From: an uncultured Acidimicrobiales bacterium
Lineage (GTDB): Bacteria > Actinomycetota > Acidimicrobiia > Acidimicrobiales > SHLQ01
Length of the DNA stretch: 64,000 nucleotides
Assembly: GCA_938041035.1 (NCBI GenBank)
Contig: CALHYX010000056.1
Location: forward strand, 1 to 64,000
Reading direction: 5' to 3'
Part shown: positions 27,065-35,766 of the stretch, piece by piece
How positions within the stretch are numbered: position 1 is the first letter of the stretch
How the letters are laid out: every line of letters begins with the position of its first letter
Made by a program: the position numbers and the translations under genes
Notes under the pieces: model-generated
Told to the model about the DNA's origin: nothing
The model's input: the letters and a program-made list of their open reading frames with translations, nothing else
Database searches by the model: none

Positions 27065-27946
27065 TCAGCCGGCCCGCAATCGGTCGCGCGCCTCGGCGAT
27101 CTCGGGGGGAGCCTCCATCACCCAACCCAGGGTGCGCATCAGCGCGGTGGCAGCCGGGCGCACGACCAGCGGCTCGACCCCCGGCGCCATCGGCAGCCAC
27201 AACATTCGCCGCACGAACGACGGCAACAGTCCGATGGCCGCCGCGGCGATGACCCCGTAGGACGGGCGCACCGTGAGGGGCAGCGGGGGAACCATCAGGA
27301 AGCGAACGGTGTCGAAGGTCTGCCGGTTGGCTTCCATCTCCGGTCGATATGCGTGCATCCGCTTCTTGAGCTCGCGCACGCTGTCGGCGGGTTCGGGTAC
27401 GCCCAGGCGATGGGCGACCTCGCCCATCTCGGCAACGTAGCGGTCGCACAGGTCGTCCGGCAGTGGGGTGATGCCGTAGCGCTGATGGGCGCGCAGGAAG
27501 GAGTCGACCTCGGTGAGGTGCACCCATTCGAGCAGGTGGGGATCGTTCGCTTCGTAGGCCCGTCCATCGGGAGCGGTGCCCTTCACCCGGTCATGGATCC
27601 TGCGGATCCGCGTAATCATCGCCTCGGCGTCGGCGGTGGATCCGTAGGTCGTCGTGCCGACGAAGCCGGCGGTGCGATGCAACCGACCGAGCGGGTCGTG
27701 GCGGTAGTCCGAATGCTCAGCGACCCCGGCCATCGCCAGCGGGTGCAGCGTTTGCAGGAGGAGGGCTCGGAGTCCGCCGACGAACATCGACGGGTCGGCG
27801 TGCACGATCCACGACGCGCTGTCGGGGCCGAACAGTCCGTCGTCGGTGCGCTCGGTCGCTACGGGTGGGGCGTCGTCGCCGGTGACCAGGCGGCGCATGC
27901 GGCGCTGGATTTCGCCGCGCAGGGCAGCGGTGGGGTCAACGGCCAT
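27065..27946 (-). CDS. MpaB/rubber-oxygenase type (DUF2236) oxygenase-family protein
   Basis: The protein is 293 residues from ATG 27946, chosen because TACCGT ends 7 nt upstream (leaderless); an in-frame GTG lies at 27955. Conserved family segments are DPSMFVGGLRALLLQTLHPL, HSDYRHDPLGRLHRTAGFVG, DPHLLEWVHLTEVDSFLRAH and RYGITPL. The His residues in these blocks are the haem and active-site candidates. Characterised relatives are the latex-clearing protein Lcp and fungal MpaB, which cleave isoprenoid double bonds. The substrate here is unknown. Confidence 0.78.
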   Translation of the reverse strand: MAVDPTAALRGEIQRRMRRLVTGDDAPPVATERTDDGLFGPDSASWIVHADPSMFVGGLRALLLQTLHPLAMAGVAEHSDYRHDPLGRLHRTAGFVGTTTYGSTADAEAMITRIRRIHDRVKGTAPDGRAYEANDPHLLEWVHLTEVDSFLRAHQRYGITPLPDDLCDRYVAEMGEVAHRLGVPEPADSVRELKKRMHAYRPEMEANRQTFDTVRFLMVPPLPLTVRPSYGVIAAAAIGLLPSFVRRMLWLPMAPGVEPLVVRPAATALMRTLGWVMEAPPEIAEARDRLRAG

Positions 27947-28006
27947 GGGACCCACGGTACGGGTCGCGCGGCGAAGATGGAGATCCCCCTGGCGACTTCT
28001 GGCGGT

Positions 28007-28414
28007 TCAGTCGGTGAAACGCAGGTCGGTGAGGGACTCGAGTTGACGGTAGTAACAGCCCGGTCGGGTGGCCCCGGTGTCGTCGGTGGTGTGACACGCG
28101 CCGCCGCCGGCCCGCCGGACCCGGTACAGCAGCGAGTTCTGCTCGCAGTTCACCCGCACGTCCACCAGGTCGAGCGTGTCGCCCGAGGTCGCCCCCTTGC
28201 GCCACAGCTCGTTGCGCGAGGTCGACCACAACACGGCGATCTTCTCGTCGAGGGTGGTGCGCAACGCCTGCTCGTTGGCGTACCCCACGAACAACACCTC
28301 GTGGGTGTCGGCCTCTTGGAGCACCACGGGCACGACGTCGTTGCCGGTCGCGGCGATCTTGTGGAGCTTGGTGAAGTCGAGCGTGAGGTCGGTGCCGTAT
28401 TCGAGGTCGTTCAT
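28007..28414 (-). CDS. hisI: Phosphoribosyl-AMP cyclohydrolase
   Basis: This 135-residue enzyme opens the purine ring of phosphoribosyl-AMP in histidine synthesis. It contains LFVGYANEQALRTTL, WSTSRNELWRKGATSGDTLD and VDVRVNCEQNSLLYRV, which supply the Mg/Zn-binding Asp and Cys residues. No other his gene is nearby, so it is outside a his operon. CACGAT lies 6 nt before the ATG, possibly a leaderless promoter. Confidence 0.93.
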   Translation of the reverse strand: MNDLEYGTDLTLDFTKLHKIAATGNDVVPVVLQEADTHEVLFVGYANEQALRTTLDEKIAVLWSTSRNELWRKGATSGDTLDLVDVRVNCEQNSLLYRVRRAGGGACHTTDDTGATRPGCYYRQLESLTDLRFTD

Positions 28415-28470
28415 CGCCGCATCGTGACACAGCGGTCGCCTGCAGCGCCCACCTTTGTTGAGGCTGGCAG

Positions 28471-28524
28471 GGTTGCGGCAAACAAGGTTGCGGCAAGCAT
28501 TGTCTCGGCAAGCATTGTCTCGGG
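28471..28524. repeat. 15-bp tandem repeat upstream of hisI
   Basis: Three full units of 15 bp and a partial one: GGTTGCGGCAAACAA, GGTTGCGGCAAGCAT, TGTCTCGGCAAGCAT, then TGTCTCGGG. It lies between the divergent... more exactly between the stop of the TPR gene and the hisI start, both on the minus strand. Units two and three share their 3' half exactly, so slippage or stepwise duplication is likely. Confidence 0.75.
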
Positions 28525-28553
28525 CGGGGAATCACGGACGGCCGACCCGAACG

Positions 28554-29615
28554 TCAGACGGTGACGCCGAAGGCACCGCTGAACGCCTCGGCCCCGTCAC
28601 AGGTGGCCAGGAGACGGTGCAGTCCCCGCGAGGGCACCGGTAGCGGGCCGTGGGTGAGGCGATGCTGCTGGGCGGACGCAATCGCGTCGTCGCATCGTCC
28701 GGTGCCGAGCAGCGCGAGGCCCGTGCACTCGGCCTGCTCGGCCGCGGTGAGCCCGTCGAGGTCCGAGGCCAGCACGGCGGCGAACCGGCGCTTGGCCGCC
28801 TCGGGGTCGTCGGCATGGACGAGGCATCCGCTGACGAGATCGGCGCGGTTGTCCTGGCAGGCCATCTCGGCTTCGTGCGCCGACCGGGCGGCATCCGCGA
28901 GGCGGTCGAGCTCGATGAGAATCAGCGCTTGTCGTAGTAGCGCGGGACCGGGCTGCGTCGTCGTGACGAGCGCTTCGCCGATGGCGTGCAGTGCCGCGGC
29001 GGGTTGGTGAGCGACGTAGTTGGCCGTGGCTCGGATCGTCCACAAGACGTGGTCGGTGGTGTTGGTCGCCAGACCGATCCGGGCCGACTCGTCGGCCTCG
29101 ATCGGCCGCCCGGACTGCAGGAGGATCTCGGCGTGGAGGCGGCGGACGTCGCGAGAGTCGCCGCCCGACGCGATGGCCTGCTCCAGGCTCGCGGCGGCCT
29201 CCTCGGAGCGGTCCAGCTGGAACTGCACATGGGCGAGGAGGAGCATCCAGGATGGGTCCGGGCGGTGCGCGATGGCGTCGCGGTAACTCTCGCTCGCCTG
29301 GTCGAGCAGGCCGAGACGATTGAGCGCCTTGGCCCGACCCGCATGGGCTTCACCCTGGTGCACACCGTCTCGCCCGCCCGTCCGTTCTCCGGCCCGGATG
29401 GCCTGGTCGTAGTGGGCGAGCGCCCGAGCCAACTGGTCCAGGGCGAGGAGCGCGTGGCCCTGGGCGAGCAGGAGTACGGGCTCTTCCCCGACGACGGTGG
29501 CCGCCTGTTCAAACCGTTCGAGCGCTTCGTCGTACTGGCCCTGGTTGTACAGGTCCGCGCCTTCGCTGGTGAGCGCGTTGCCGTCCGTCATGAGGCTGGT
29601 GACCCAGTTCTTCAT
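28554..29615 (-). CDS. Tetratricopeptide-repeat protein
   Basis: The 353-residue, all-helical protein has TPR units such as GADLYNQGQYDEALERFEQA, AKALNRLGLLDQASESYRDA and LAHVQFQLDRSEEAAASLEQ, continuing with weaker repeats to the C-terminus. No signal peptide, membrane helix or enzymatic domain is seen. TPR arrays mediate protein contacts; the partner is unknown. Gene-free DNA of 158 bp separates it from the winged-helix gene. Confidence 0.82.
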   Translation of the reverse strand: MKNWVTSLMTDGNALTSEGADLYNQGQYDEALERFEQAATVVGEEPVLLLAQGHALLALDQLARALAHYDQAIRAGERTGGRDGVHQGEAHAGRAKALNRLGLLDQASESYRDAIAHRPDPSWMLLLAHVQFQLDRSEEAAASLEQAIASGGDSRDVRRLHAEILLQSGRPIEADESARIGLATNTTDHVLWTIRATANYVAHQPAAALHAIGEALVTTTQPGPALLRQALILIELDRLADAARSAHEAEMACQDNRADLVSGCLVHADDPEAAKRRFAAVLASDLDGLTAAEQAECTGLALLGTGRCDDAIASAQQHRLTHGPLPVPSRGLHRLLATCDGAEAFSGAFGVTV

Positions 29616-29773
29616 GGCCGGCGTCCGCGGGTGAACACAAGCTCTCTATCGGTCACCGCCGTCGCGAGGTGAGCCAACCCATGCCGCCGCCACGGAATCG
29701 ACCTCACCATCTGGCCTTGGATGGTAGCCGAGCGGCGCCGAGTTGACGTGACGGGCCCGTCACGAATGAGTCA

Positions 29774-30088
29774 CTACTGTTCGAGGACGGAGATGAGCTC
29801 CTGAACGGTGTGCTCGTTTTCGAGCGGATGGCGTAGATGCTGATCGGCGATGATCTCGTACCGGTTTCGACGTCCGACCCGTTCGTGGCGGAGATACCCA
29901 CCCTCCTCGAGTTCGTGGACGATGCGCTGCACGGCTCCAACGGTGATGCCGACGGCGTACGCAATGTCGCGTTGGCGAATCTCAGGATCGCGGCTAATCG
30001 CGATCATCACGTGGGCGTGATTGGTGAGAAAGGTCCACGGGGGTCGTGGGGTTTCCGGTGCGGTCAGCGACACTCGGAGATTATACAT
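29774..30088 (-). CDS. Winged-helix transcriptional regulator (MarR-like), divergent from the mrp operon
   Basis: The 104-residue protein is a compact winged helix: NHAHVMIAISRDPEIRQRDI, then recognition-helix region AYAVGITVGAVQRIVHELEE, then the wing GGYLRHERVGRRNRYEI. The C-terminal helix ends TVQELISVLEQ. It has no ligand domain or Cys cluster. A TTGTAT-N18-TATATT promoter lies upstream on the minus strand (30124-30153). The gene faces away from the Mrp antiporter operon across an inverted repeat, so local regulation of both is likely. Confidence 0.78.
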   Translation of the reverse strand: MYNLRVSLTAPETPRPPWTFLTNHAHVMIAISRDPEIRQRDIAYAVGITVGAVQRIVHELEEGGYLRHERVGRRNRYEIIADQHLRHPLENEHTVQELISVLEQ

Positions 30089-30123
30089 CCGATCCGTGAG
30101 ACTCGATCAAATAGCTACAATTT

Positions 30124-30167
30124 AATATACCTATTGAGTTGCCAGTAATACAACATAGGTATACGGT
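30124..30167. promoter_or_regulatory. Overlapping divergent promoters with a 9-bp inverted repeat (winged-helix gene / mrp operon)
   Basis: Perfect arms TATACCTAT (30126-30134) and ATAGGTATA (30155-30163) are 20 bp apart. Minus strand: -35 TTGTAT (30148-30153), 18-bp spacer, -10 TATATT (30124-30129). Plus strand: -35 TTGCCA (30139-30144), 17-bp spacer, -10 TACGGT (30162-30167), then 7 nt to the GTG at 30175. Each arm overlaps a -10. The AT-richness stands out from the surrounding DNA. A regulator bound to both arms would shut both promoters. Confidence 0.65.
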
Positions 30168-30174
30168 GATACGG

Positions 30175-32421
30175 GTGATCCTCACGCTGCTCGTCGCCCA
30201 CCTCATCGGGGTGGTCCTGGCCGCCCTCCTGGGAAGCGGATCTCTGCGACGCGCTCTGGGCGTTGCAGCTGTTGCTCCGGTGGCGACGTCGGTGTGGGCG
30301 GTTGGTCAACTGGCCGGGTCCGCGGAACCAGCGGAGGCATCGTTGACCTGGGTCGCCGGGCTCGATCTTGCGCTGACGTTCCGGATTGACGCGGTCGCTC
30401 TGCTCATGACGCTGCTGGTCTCGGGCATCGGGACGATGGTGTTCGTCTATGCGATGGGCTACTTCCCCGCCGACGCCACCGGTGGCCGCTTCGCGGCGAC
30501 CCTGCTTGCCTTCTCGGTGTCGATGCTGGGCCTGGTGTGGGCCGACTCGGTCTGGACGCTATTCATCTTCTGGGAATTCACTTCGATCACCTCGTTTCTG
30601 CTCGTCGGGTACAAGCACACCGACCCCGCCGTGCGCACCGCGGCCCGGCGGGCGTTGTTGATCACGGGCGGTGGAGGCTTGGTCCTGCTCGCCGGACTTC
30701 TGCTGCTCGCCGAATCCGCCGGTACGACCACGATCTCGGCGCTCGGGGGAGTCAGTGGGGATCGGGCGACGTTGGCCGCGATCTGCATCCTGGTGGGTGC
30801 GGCGACCAAGTCCGCCCAGGTGCCTTTTCACGTGTGGCTCCCGGGTGCCATGGCCGCTCCAACGCCGGTCAGCGCCTACCTGCACTCGGCCACCATGGTG
30901 AAAGCGGGTGTATTGCTGGTCGCCGTGACCGGCGCCAGCTTCGCCGCCGTCGCCCCGTTCAAGATTCTCGGAATCGGAATCGGCCTCGGTTCGGTGGTGT
31001 GGGGAGCGATCGGTGCTCTGCGCCACCGTGATGCCAAGCTGATCCTCGCCTGGGGGACCGTCTCCCAACTCGGATTACTCATCACGTTGTTGGCCGTCGG
31101 TACCGGCAAGGCGGTGTTTGCCGCCGTGGCCATCCTGTTCGCTCACGCCCTGTTCAAGGCCGCTCTTTTTCTCGTCGTCGGCGAGATCGACGTCCGCACC
31201 GGAACCCGTTCGATCGATGAGCTGGGCGGACTCTGGCGCTCGATGCCGATCGCATTTGCAACCGCAACGGCGGCGGGCTTGTCCATGGCCGGCGCCCCAC
31301 CGTTGCTCGGATTTGCGGCCAAGGAGGCGGCGGTCGAGGCCGTGCTCACCCTGGACGGACTCGATCGGTTCCTCGTCGGTTCCGCGGTGATCGGGGGTTC
31401 CATCCTGACCGTGGCCTACACGCTGCGGTTCCTGCTCGGCGTGTTCGGCCCGGGCCCGGCCACCCCAGTCCGGCCGCGGCGTCTGCTCATGACCGTTCCG
31501 GCGGTGCTGCTCGGCGGCGCAGGGCTGATCGGGTTCGTCGTTCTCGGCGGCGTCGACGACATCGTTGGGCCCGCCGCCACCGAACTCAACTCCGCCTCAT
31601 CGGTCTATGGGCTTCTGCGCTGGCCCGGCTTCACCACCGCCTTTGGTATCTCGTGCGGCATCCTCGCCGGGGGCGCAGTGCTTGGATGGGTGGCCTCGCG
31701 GTCGAGCCGGCCTGCGCCCCGAACCATCGGGGCTATGCAGAGCGACCGCTTCCTCGATGGAACTATCCAGCGTTCTCGCCAGATCACCGCGCTGGTGCAA
31801 CACGGCTCGCTGCCCGTGTATGCGGCGACGATGGCGGCGGCCGCCCTGCTCGCCGCGCTGCCGTTCCTCGGCGGCCTGGGTACCGGCCATCTTGCGGGCT
31901 GGAACTCACCGGTCGAGGCTGTATTGTGCGCAGCGATCGTGGGATCGGCGGTGGCCGGCGCGTTTGTCGGGTCACGGCTGGGTGCGGCGCTGACCCTCGG
32001 AGCCGTCGGTACCGGCGTCGCCGGCATCTTCGTTCTCTACGGAGCTCCGGACCTCGCTCTGACCCAGCTGCTGGTCGAGACGATCGTGGTTGTCGGGTTC
32101 GTTGTCGGGCTCGGCCACCTCTCTCAGAGCTTCCCCAAGGTGGACCGGACCTGGCGCACCGTACGCCTGGTGGTCTCCGTGCTCGGCGGAACTGGCGTCG
32201 CGCTCGCCCTTGCGGCCTCCGGGGCCGACCCGGCCGGGCAGGCACCGGTGGCCGAACTCGCCACTGCGGCCGTCACCGATGGCGGGGGCAACAACGTCGT
32301 CAACGTGATCCTCACGGACATTCGTGCACTTGACACCCTCGGCGAGGTGGTCGTTCTCGCCACCGTCGCGATCGGGATCCTCGCCCTGGCCAACGCTCGA
32401 CTCTCCGGAGAAGCTTCGTGA
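30175..32421 (+). CDS. mrpA: Mrp-type Na+/H+ antiporter subunit A
   Basis: The protein is 748 residues from GTG 30175, favoured by the leaderless promoter spacing; GTG 30166 and TTG 30139 are in-frame alternatives. It is a polytopic protein related to complex I NuoL: AMGYFPADATGGRFAATLLA, FWEFTSITSFLLVGYKH (Glu in TM5) and KSAQVPFHVWLPGAMAAPTP (Lys in TM7) are the proton-path motifs. The last 250 residues hold the MrpA-specific C-terminal domain (LYGAPDLALTQLLVETIVVV). It is the first gene of the seven-subunit operon. The complex exports Na+ for H+ uptake, giving salt and alkali tolerance. Confidence 0.92.
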   Translation: MILTLLVAHLIGVVLAALLGSGSLRRALGVAAVAPVATSVWAVGQLAGSAEPAEASLTWVAGLDLALTFRIDAVALLMTLLVSGIGTMVFVYAMGYFPADATGGRFAATLLAFSVSMLGLVWADSVWTLFIFWEFTSITSFLLVGYKHTDPAVRTAARRALLITGGGGLVLLAGLLLLAESAGTTTISALGGVSGDRATLAAICILVGAATKSAQVPFHVWLPGAMAAPTPVSAYLHSATMVKAGVLLVAVTGASFAAVAPFKILGIGIGLGSVVWGAIGALRHRDAKLILAWGTVSQLGLLITLLAVGTGKAVFAAVAILFAHALFKAALFLVVGEIDVRTGTRSIDELGGLWRSMPIAFATATAAGLSMAGAPPLLGFAAKEAAVEAVLTLDGLDRFLVGSAVIGGSILTVAYTLRFLLGVFGPGPATPVRPRRLLMTVPAVLLGGAGLIGFVVLGGVDDIVGPAATELNSASSVYGLLRWPGFTTAFGISCGILAGGAVLGWVASRSSRPAPRTIGAMQSDRFLDGTIQRSRQITALVQHGSLPVYAATMAAAALLAALPFLGGLGTGHLAGWNSPVEAVLCAAIVGSAVAGAFVGSRLGAALTLGAVGTGVAGIFVLYGAPDLALTQLLVETIVVVGFVVGLGHLSQSFPKVDRTWRTVRLVVSVLGGTGVALALAASGADPAGQAPVAELATAAVTDGGGNNVVNVILTDIRALDTLGEVVVLATVAIGILALANARLSGEAS

Positions 32422-32843
32422 TCTCGCACCGTTCCCCCATCGTTGGTCTCGGCGTTCGCGCGGCGACGCCGCTCGCGCTCGTCGTGGGCGCCTATCTGTT
32501 GTTCGCGGGCCACAACAACCCAGGTGGCGGCTTCGCTGCCGGCCTTGTCTTCGGTGCCGTCGTGTCCCTGCGAACCGTTGCGGGACTGCAACGCCCGAAC
32601 CACGCCCAAGCGCTTCTCGCGGGTGGCCTCTTTCTGGTGGTGGCCGTTGCGGTCCTTCCGCTCCTCGGCGGCGCGGATCTCCTCGACCAGCAGGTCGTAA
32701 CCGTCGAGCTTCCAGTACTCGGCAAGGTCAAGAGCGGCTCGGCGCTGCCGTTCGACATCGGAGTGACCGCGATCGTTGTCGGCTTGGTCGTTGCCGTCCT
32801 CGATGGGTTGGCCGCTCGTGAACTTGTCGAAGCACCGCGATGA
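32418..32843 (+). CDS. mrpB: Mrp-type antiporter subunit B
   Basis: The 141-residue protein has the MnhB domain with the hallmark LFAGHNNPGGGFAAGLVFGA and about four membrane helices. It starts at GTG 32418, overlapping the mrpA stop by 4 bp, and its own end overlaps mrpC by 4 bp. Confidence 0.92.
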   Translation: MISHRSPIVGLGVRAATPLALVVGAYLLFAGHNNPGGGFAAGLVFGAVVSLRTVAGLQRPNHAQALLAGGLFLVVAVAVLPLLGGADLLDQQVVTVELPVLGKVKSGSALPFDIGVTAIVVGLVVAVLDGLAARELVEAPR

Positions 32844-33196
32844 GCGTCGCGGTTCTCATCGCCATCGGTGGGCTTACCACCGTCGGTATCTACCTAATCA
32901 CCGCGCGATCGCTCAGTCGGATCATCCTCGGCTTCTCGTTGCTGGGCCACGCTGCGGTCTTGGCGCTGCTCACCGCCGGTGGCCCTCCCGGGGCCGCTCC
33001 GATCGCTGACCAGACGGCACCGGAGTTGTCGGCCAACCCCGTTCCGCAGGCGTTGGCCCTCACGGCGATCGTGATCTCGTTCGGCTTGACGCTGTTCCTC
33101 CTGGCACTCGCTCGGCGTCAGCAGACGCTGTCGGGTGATGACCTGGTCGAGGACGATCTGGAGGATCGACGGATCGCAGAGGAGACGGCGGCGTGA
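32840..33196 (+). CDS. mrpC: Mrp-type antiporter subunit C
   Basis: The 118-residue protein is NuoK-like, with three membrane helices: VLIAIGGLTTVGIYLITARS, then RIILGFSLLGHAAVLALL, then VPQALALTAIVISFGLTLFL. The TAIVIxF segment is the family signature with the conserved acidic/polar helix. The C-terminal tail is charged (DDLVEDDLEDRRIAEE). Confidence 0.92.
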   Translation: MSVAVLIAIGGLTTVGIYLITARSLSRIILGFSLLGHAAVLALLTAGGPPGAAPIADQTAPELSANPVPQALALTAIVISFGLTLFLLALARRQQTLSGDDLVEDDLEDRRIAEETAA

Positions 33197-34674
33197 ATCA
33201 GCTCATGGCGCTCACCATCGTCGCGCCGCTGCTCTCCGCCGCGACCGGATTCACCCTTCGCCGCCACCCCCGAGCGCGCGACGCTGCCACGATCGTCGGG
33301 TTGACGGTGGCCACCATCGCCTCGTTCGCGACGCTCTTTTTCGTACGGGCCAACGGGGCTCACGCGCTGAACGTCGGCGGCTGGTCTCCCGAGCTTGGCA
33401 TCGTGTTGGTAGCCGACCTGTTCGCCGCCCTCGTGCTGCCGGTCGCGCTTACGATCATCCTTGTCGTCGAGATCTTCGCTATCGGCCAGCGGCGCACGGC
33501 GTGGGGCGCGAATCCAGAGTTTGCCGGGCCGCTTCTCGGCGTGCTCACCGCCGGGGTGTCGCTCGCGATCCTCACCGGCGACCTCTTCACCCTCTTTGTG
33601 GCGTTCGAACTCATCCTGGTGTCGAGCTACGTACTCCTCACCCACCAGGGCCAGCGCGGTCAGATTCGATCGGGCATGACCTATGTCGTCATGAACCTGT
33701 TCGCCTCGACGCTGTTTCTCCTCGGCCTGGCCTTCGTGTACGCGGCCACGGGAACCGTCAATCTGGCACTGATCGCCGAACGGATACCGGAGCTCGATGC
33801 TGGGGTCCGTGTTGGAATCGGCGCCTGGTTCTTTGTCGTGTTCGGAACCAAGGCTGCCATCTTCCCGCTGTTTTCCTGGTTGCCCGACTCCTATCCGACG
33901 GCGCCGACCACCATCACGGCGGTCTTCGCCGGCCTGCTGACCAAGATCGGGATCTACGCCATGATCCGCTTCCACACCCTGACCGGTATGGAGGACCTCG
34001 GACCGGTCATGTTGATCATCGCTGGCATCACCATGGTGGTCGGCGCGTTCGGTGCTCTGGCCCAAAGCGATGTCAAACGGATCCTCTCCTTTCACGTCAT
34101 CAGCCAGATCGGCTACATGTTGATGGGACTCGGGCTCTTTTCGCTGGCGGGTACGACGGGAGCGATCTTGTTCCTGATTCACCACATGCCCGTGAAGACG
34201 GTGCTCTTTCTCGTCGGCGGCCTGGTCGAGAACGAGGAGGGTTCGAGTTCACTTGAGCTCTCCGGTGGTCTCGCAGCTCGGCGTCCGCTCATCGCGGCCC
34301 TCTTCGCCATCCCGGCGCTGAGCCTCGCCGGGTTGCCACCCTTTTCGGGGTTTGTCGCCAAACTCGCGGTGATCCGGGCGGGTATCGAAGAAGCCGCTAC
34401 CCCGATCGTGGTGGTCGCGCTCGTCGCGGGAGCACTCACCTTGTTGTCGATGACCAAGATCTGGCTCGGGGTGTTTTGGGGAGTCGACAACGACGCCTCC
34501 TCGCCGGTGTCCACCGCTCCCGCCAACCGACGGTTGATGTTCACGGCGACCGGGCTTGCCGTTGTGGGCACGCTGGTGGTGTCGCTCCTCGCCGGGCCCC
34601 TGTTTGATCTCAGCCAACGAGCCGCCACCGACCTACGGGACGGCAGTTCCTATGCAGAGGTGGTGCGCGGATGA
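33193..34674 (+). CDS. mrpD: Mrp-type antiporter subunit D
   Basis: This 493-residue polytopic subunit is NuoM/N-like. Motifs include LFVAFELILVSSYVLLTHQG (TM5 Glu), FGTKAAIFPLFSWLPDSYPT (TM7 Lys) and AFGALAQSDVKRILSFHVIS. With MrpA it forms the ion-translocating core. GTG start, 4-bp overlaps on both sides. Confidence 0.93.
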   Translation: MNQLMALTIVAPLLSAATGFTLRRHPRARDAATIVGLTVATIASFATLFFVRANGAHALNVGGWSPELGIVLVADLFAALVLPVALTIILVVEIFAIGQRRTAWGANPEFAGPLLGVLTAGVSLAILTGDLFTLFVAFELILVSSYVLLTHQGQRGQIRSGMTYVVMNLFASTLFLLGLAFVYAATGTVNLALIAERIPELDAGVRVGIGAWFFVVFGTKAAIFPLFSWLPDSYPTAPTTITAVFAGLLTKIGIYAMIRFHTLTGMEDLGPVMLIIAGITMVVGAFGALAQSDVKRILSFHVISQIGYMLMGLGLFSLAGTTGAILFLIHHMPVKTVLFLVGGLVENEEGSSSLELSGGLAARRPLIAALFAIPALSLAGLPPFSGFVAKLAVIRAGIEEAATPIVVVALVAGALTLLSMTKIWLGVFWGVDNDASSPVSTAPANRRLMFTATGLAVVGTLVVSLLAGPLFDLSQRAATDLRDGSSYAEVVRG

Positions 34675-35177
34675 GACGCCCTCGCACGATTCGCGACCTG
34701 ACTATGGTGACGGCGCTTGCCGCGACCTGGGTTGGGCTATGGGGCTCGTTCTCGGCGGCCAACGTTCTCGGCGGACTCGTGCTGGCGGTCCTTGTCTCGG
34801 GCCTAGGTGTTGGTACGTCGGGCCGGGGCGGCATTCGTCCAATCCCGTTGATGCGGCTCCTCTGGCGGGTGCTGCTTGACCTGGTCACCTCGACGCTAAG
34901 CGTTGCCGTCGAGATCGCCACGCCGACCGACCGCACCGAAGAGGCGATCGTGGCCGTGCCCCTGCCGGTCGAAAGCCGACAGCACTTCTTGTTGTTGATC
35001 GTGGCGATCACCCTCACGCCCGGCACCGCGGTGGTGGACGCCGACCCCGACACCGGCACGCTCTACCTGCACCTTCTCCACGTCGATCGACGGATGGCGG
35101 TCGAAACCCACGTGCACGAACTTGCCCGCCTCGCTCGTGCAGCCCTCCCAACGGATGCCGAAAGGTCCATCGCGTGA
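34671..35177 (+). CDS. mrpE: Mrp-type antiporter subunit E
   Basis: The 168-residue protein has two to three N-terminal membrane helices (TMVTALAATWVGLWGSFSAA; VLGGLVLAVLVSGLGVG) and a cytoplasmic domain with LLLIVAITLTPGTAVVDADP and LHLLHVD, the conserved MrpE core. Confidence 0.92.
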   Translation: MRRPRTIRDLTMVTALAATWVGLWGSFSAANVLGGLVLAVLVSGLGVGTSGRGGIRPIPLMRLLWRVLLDLVTSTLSVAVEIATPTDRTEEAIVAVPLPVESRQHFLLLIVAITLTPGTAVVDADPDTGTLYLHLLHVDRRMAVETHVHELARLARAALPTDAERSIA

Positions 35178-35443
35178 TCACCGGATTTGCCATCGCCTGC
35201 TTTGTGTTCAGTGGATTGGCCGGTACCTACCGCCTGCTCGTCGGTCCCGACCTCGCCGATCGGATCATCGCGCTCGACGTCACGTTGATCTCGCTCATGG
35301 GGGCGATCACCGTCGATGCGGTTCGTCGCGGCGATGAGAGCAACCTGATCCTGCTCGTCGTCCTCGCGATCGTCGGTTTCACGGCCACGGCCGCCGCTAG
35401 TCGTTTTCTGGTCCACGCCGCCCAAAAGGGGATGGCCCGATGA
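35174..35443 (+). CDS. mrpF: Mrp-type antiporter subunit F
   Basis: The 89-residue protein has three membrane helices and the MrpF motif RLLVGPDLADRIIALDVT, whose Asp residues are conserved. GTG start overlapping the mrpE stop. Confidence 0.93.
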   Translation: MITGFAIACFVFSGLAGTYRLLVGPDLADRIIALDVTLISLMGAITVDAVRRGDESNLILLVVLAIVGFTATAAASRFLVHAAQKGMAR

Positions 35444-35766
35444 CGATCGTCGCTCACCTACTCATGGCCCTCGGAGGGCTGATCGCGGTGCTCGCAGGAG
35501 TTGGTCTGCTGCGGTTCGACACCAACTACGCCCGCTTCCACGCAGCAGGTAAGGCCAGCCCGGTCGCCTTTCTCGTGACGGCCCTGGGCGCGAGCACGCA
35601 ACTGGGTTGGGGCGGAACCGCTCGCCTCGCTATCGCCGCGGTGGCGATGGTCCTCACCCTGCCGGTCGGTGTGCACCTGTTGTTTCGAGCTGTGCACCGC
35701 ACGACGGCCGGAGATCACTTGGCCGCCGACGACCTGGCGAGCGCGGAACGCGCTGCCCGCTACTGA
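35440..35766 (+). CDS. mrpG: Mrp-type antiporter subunit G
   Basis: The 108-residue protein has three membrane helices and the MrpG hallmark RFDTNYARFHAAGKASPVAF. It closes the operon. Its last bases overlap the stop of the convergent HAD phosphatase gene by 7 bp. Confidence 0.93.
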   Translation: MTIVAHLLMALGGLIAVLAGVGLLRFDTNYARFHAAGKASPVAFLVTALGASTQLGWGGTARLAIAAVAMVLTLPVGVHLLFRAVHRTTAGDHLAADDLASAERAARY

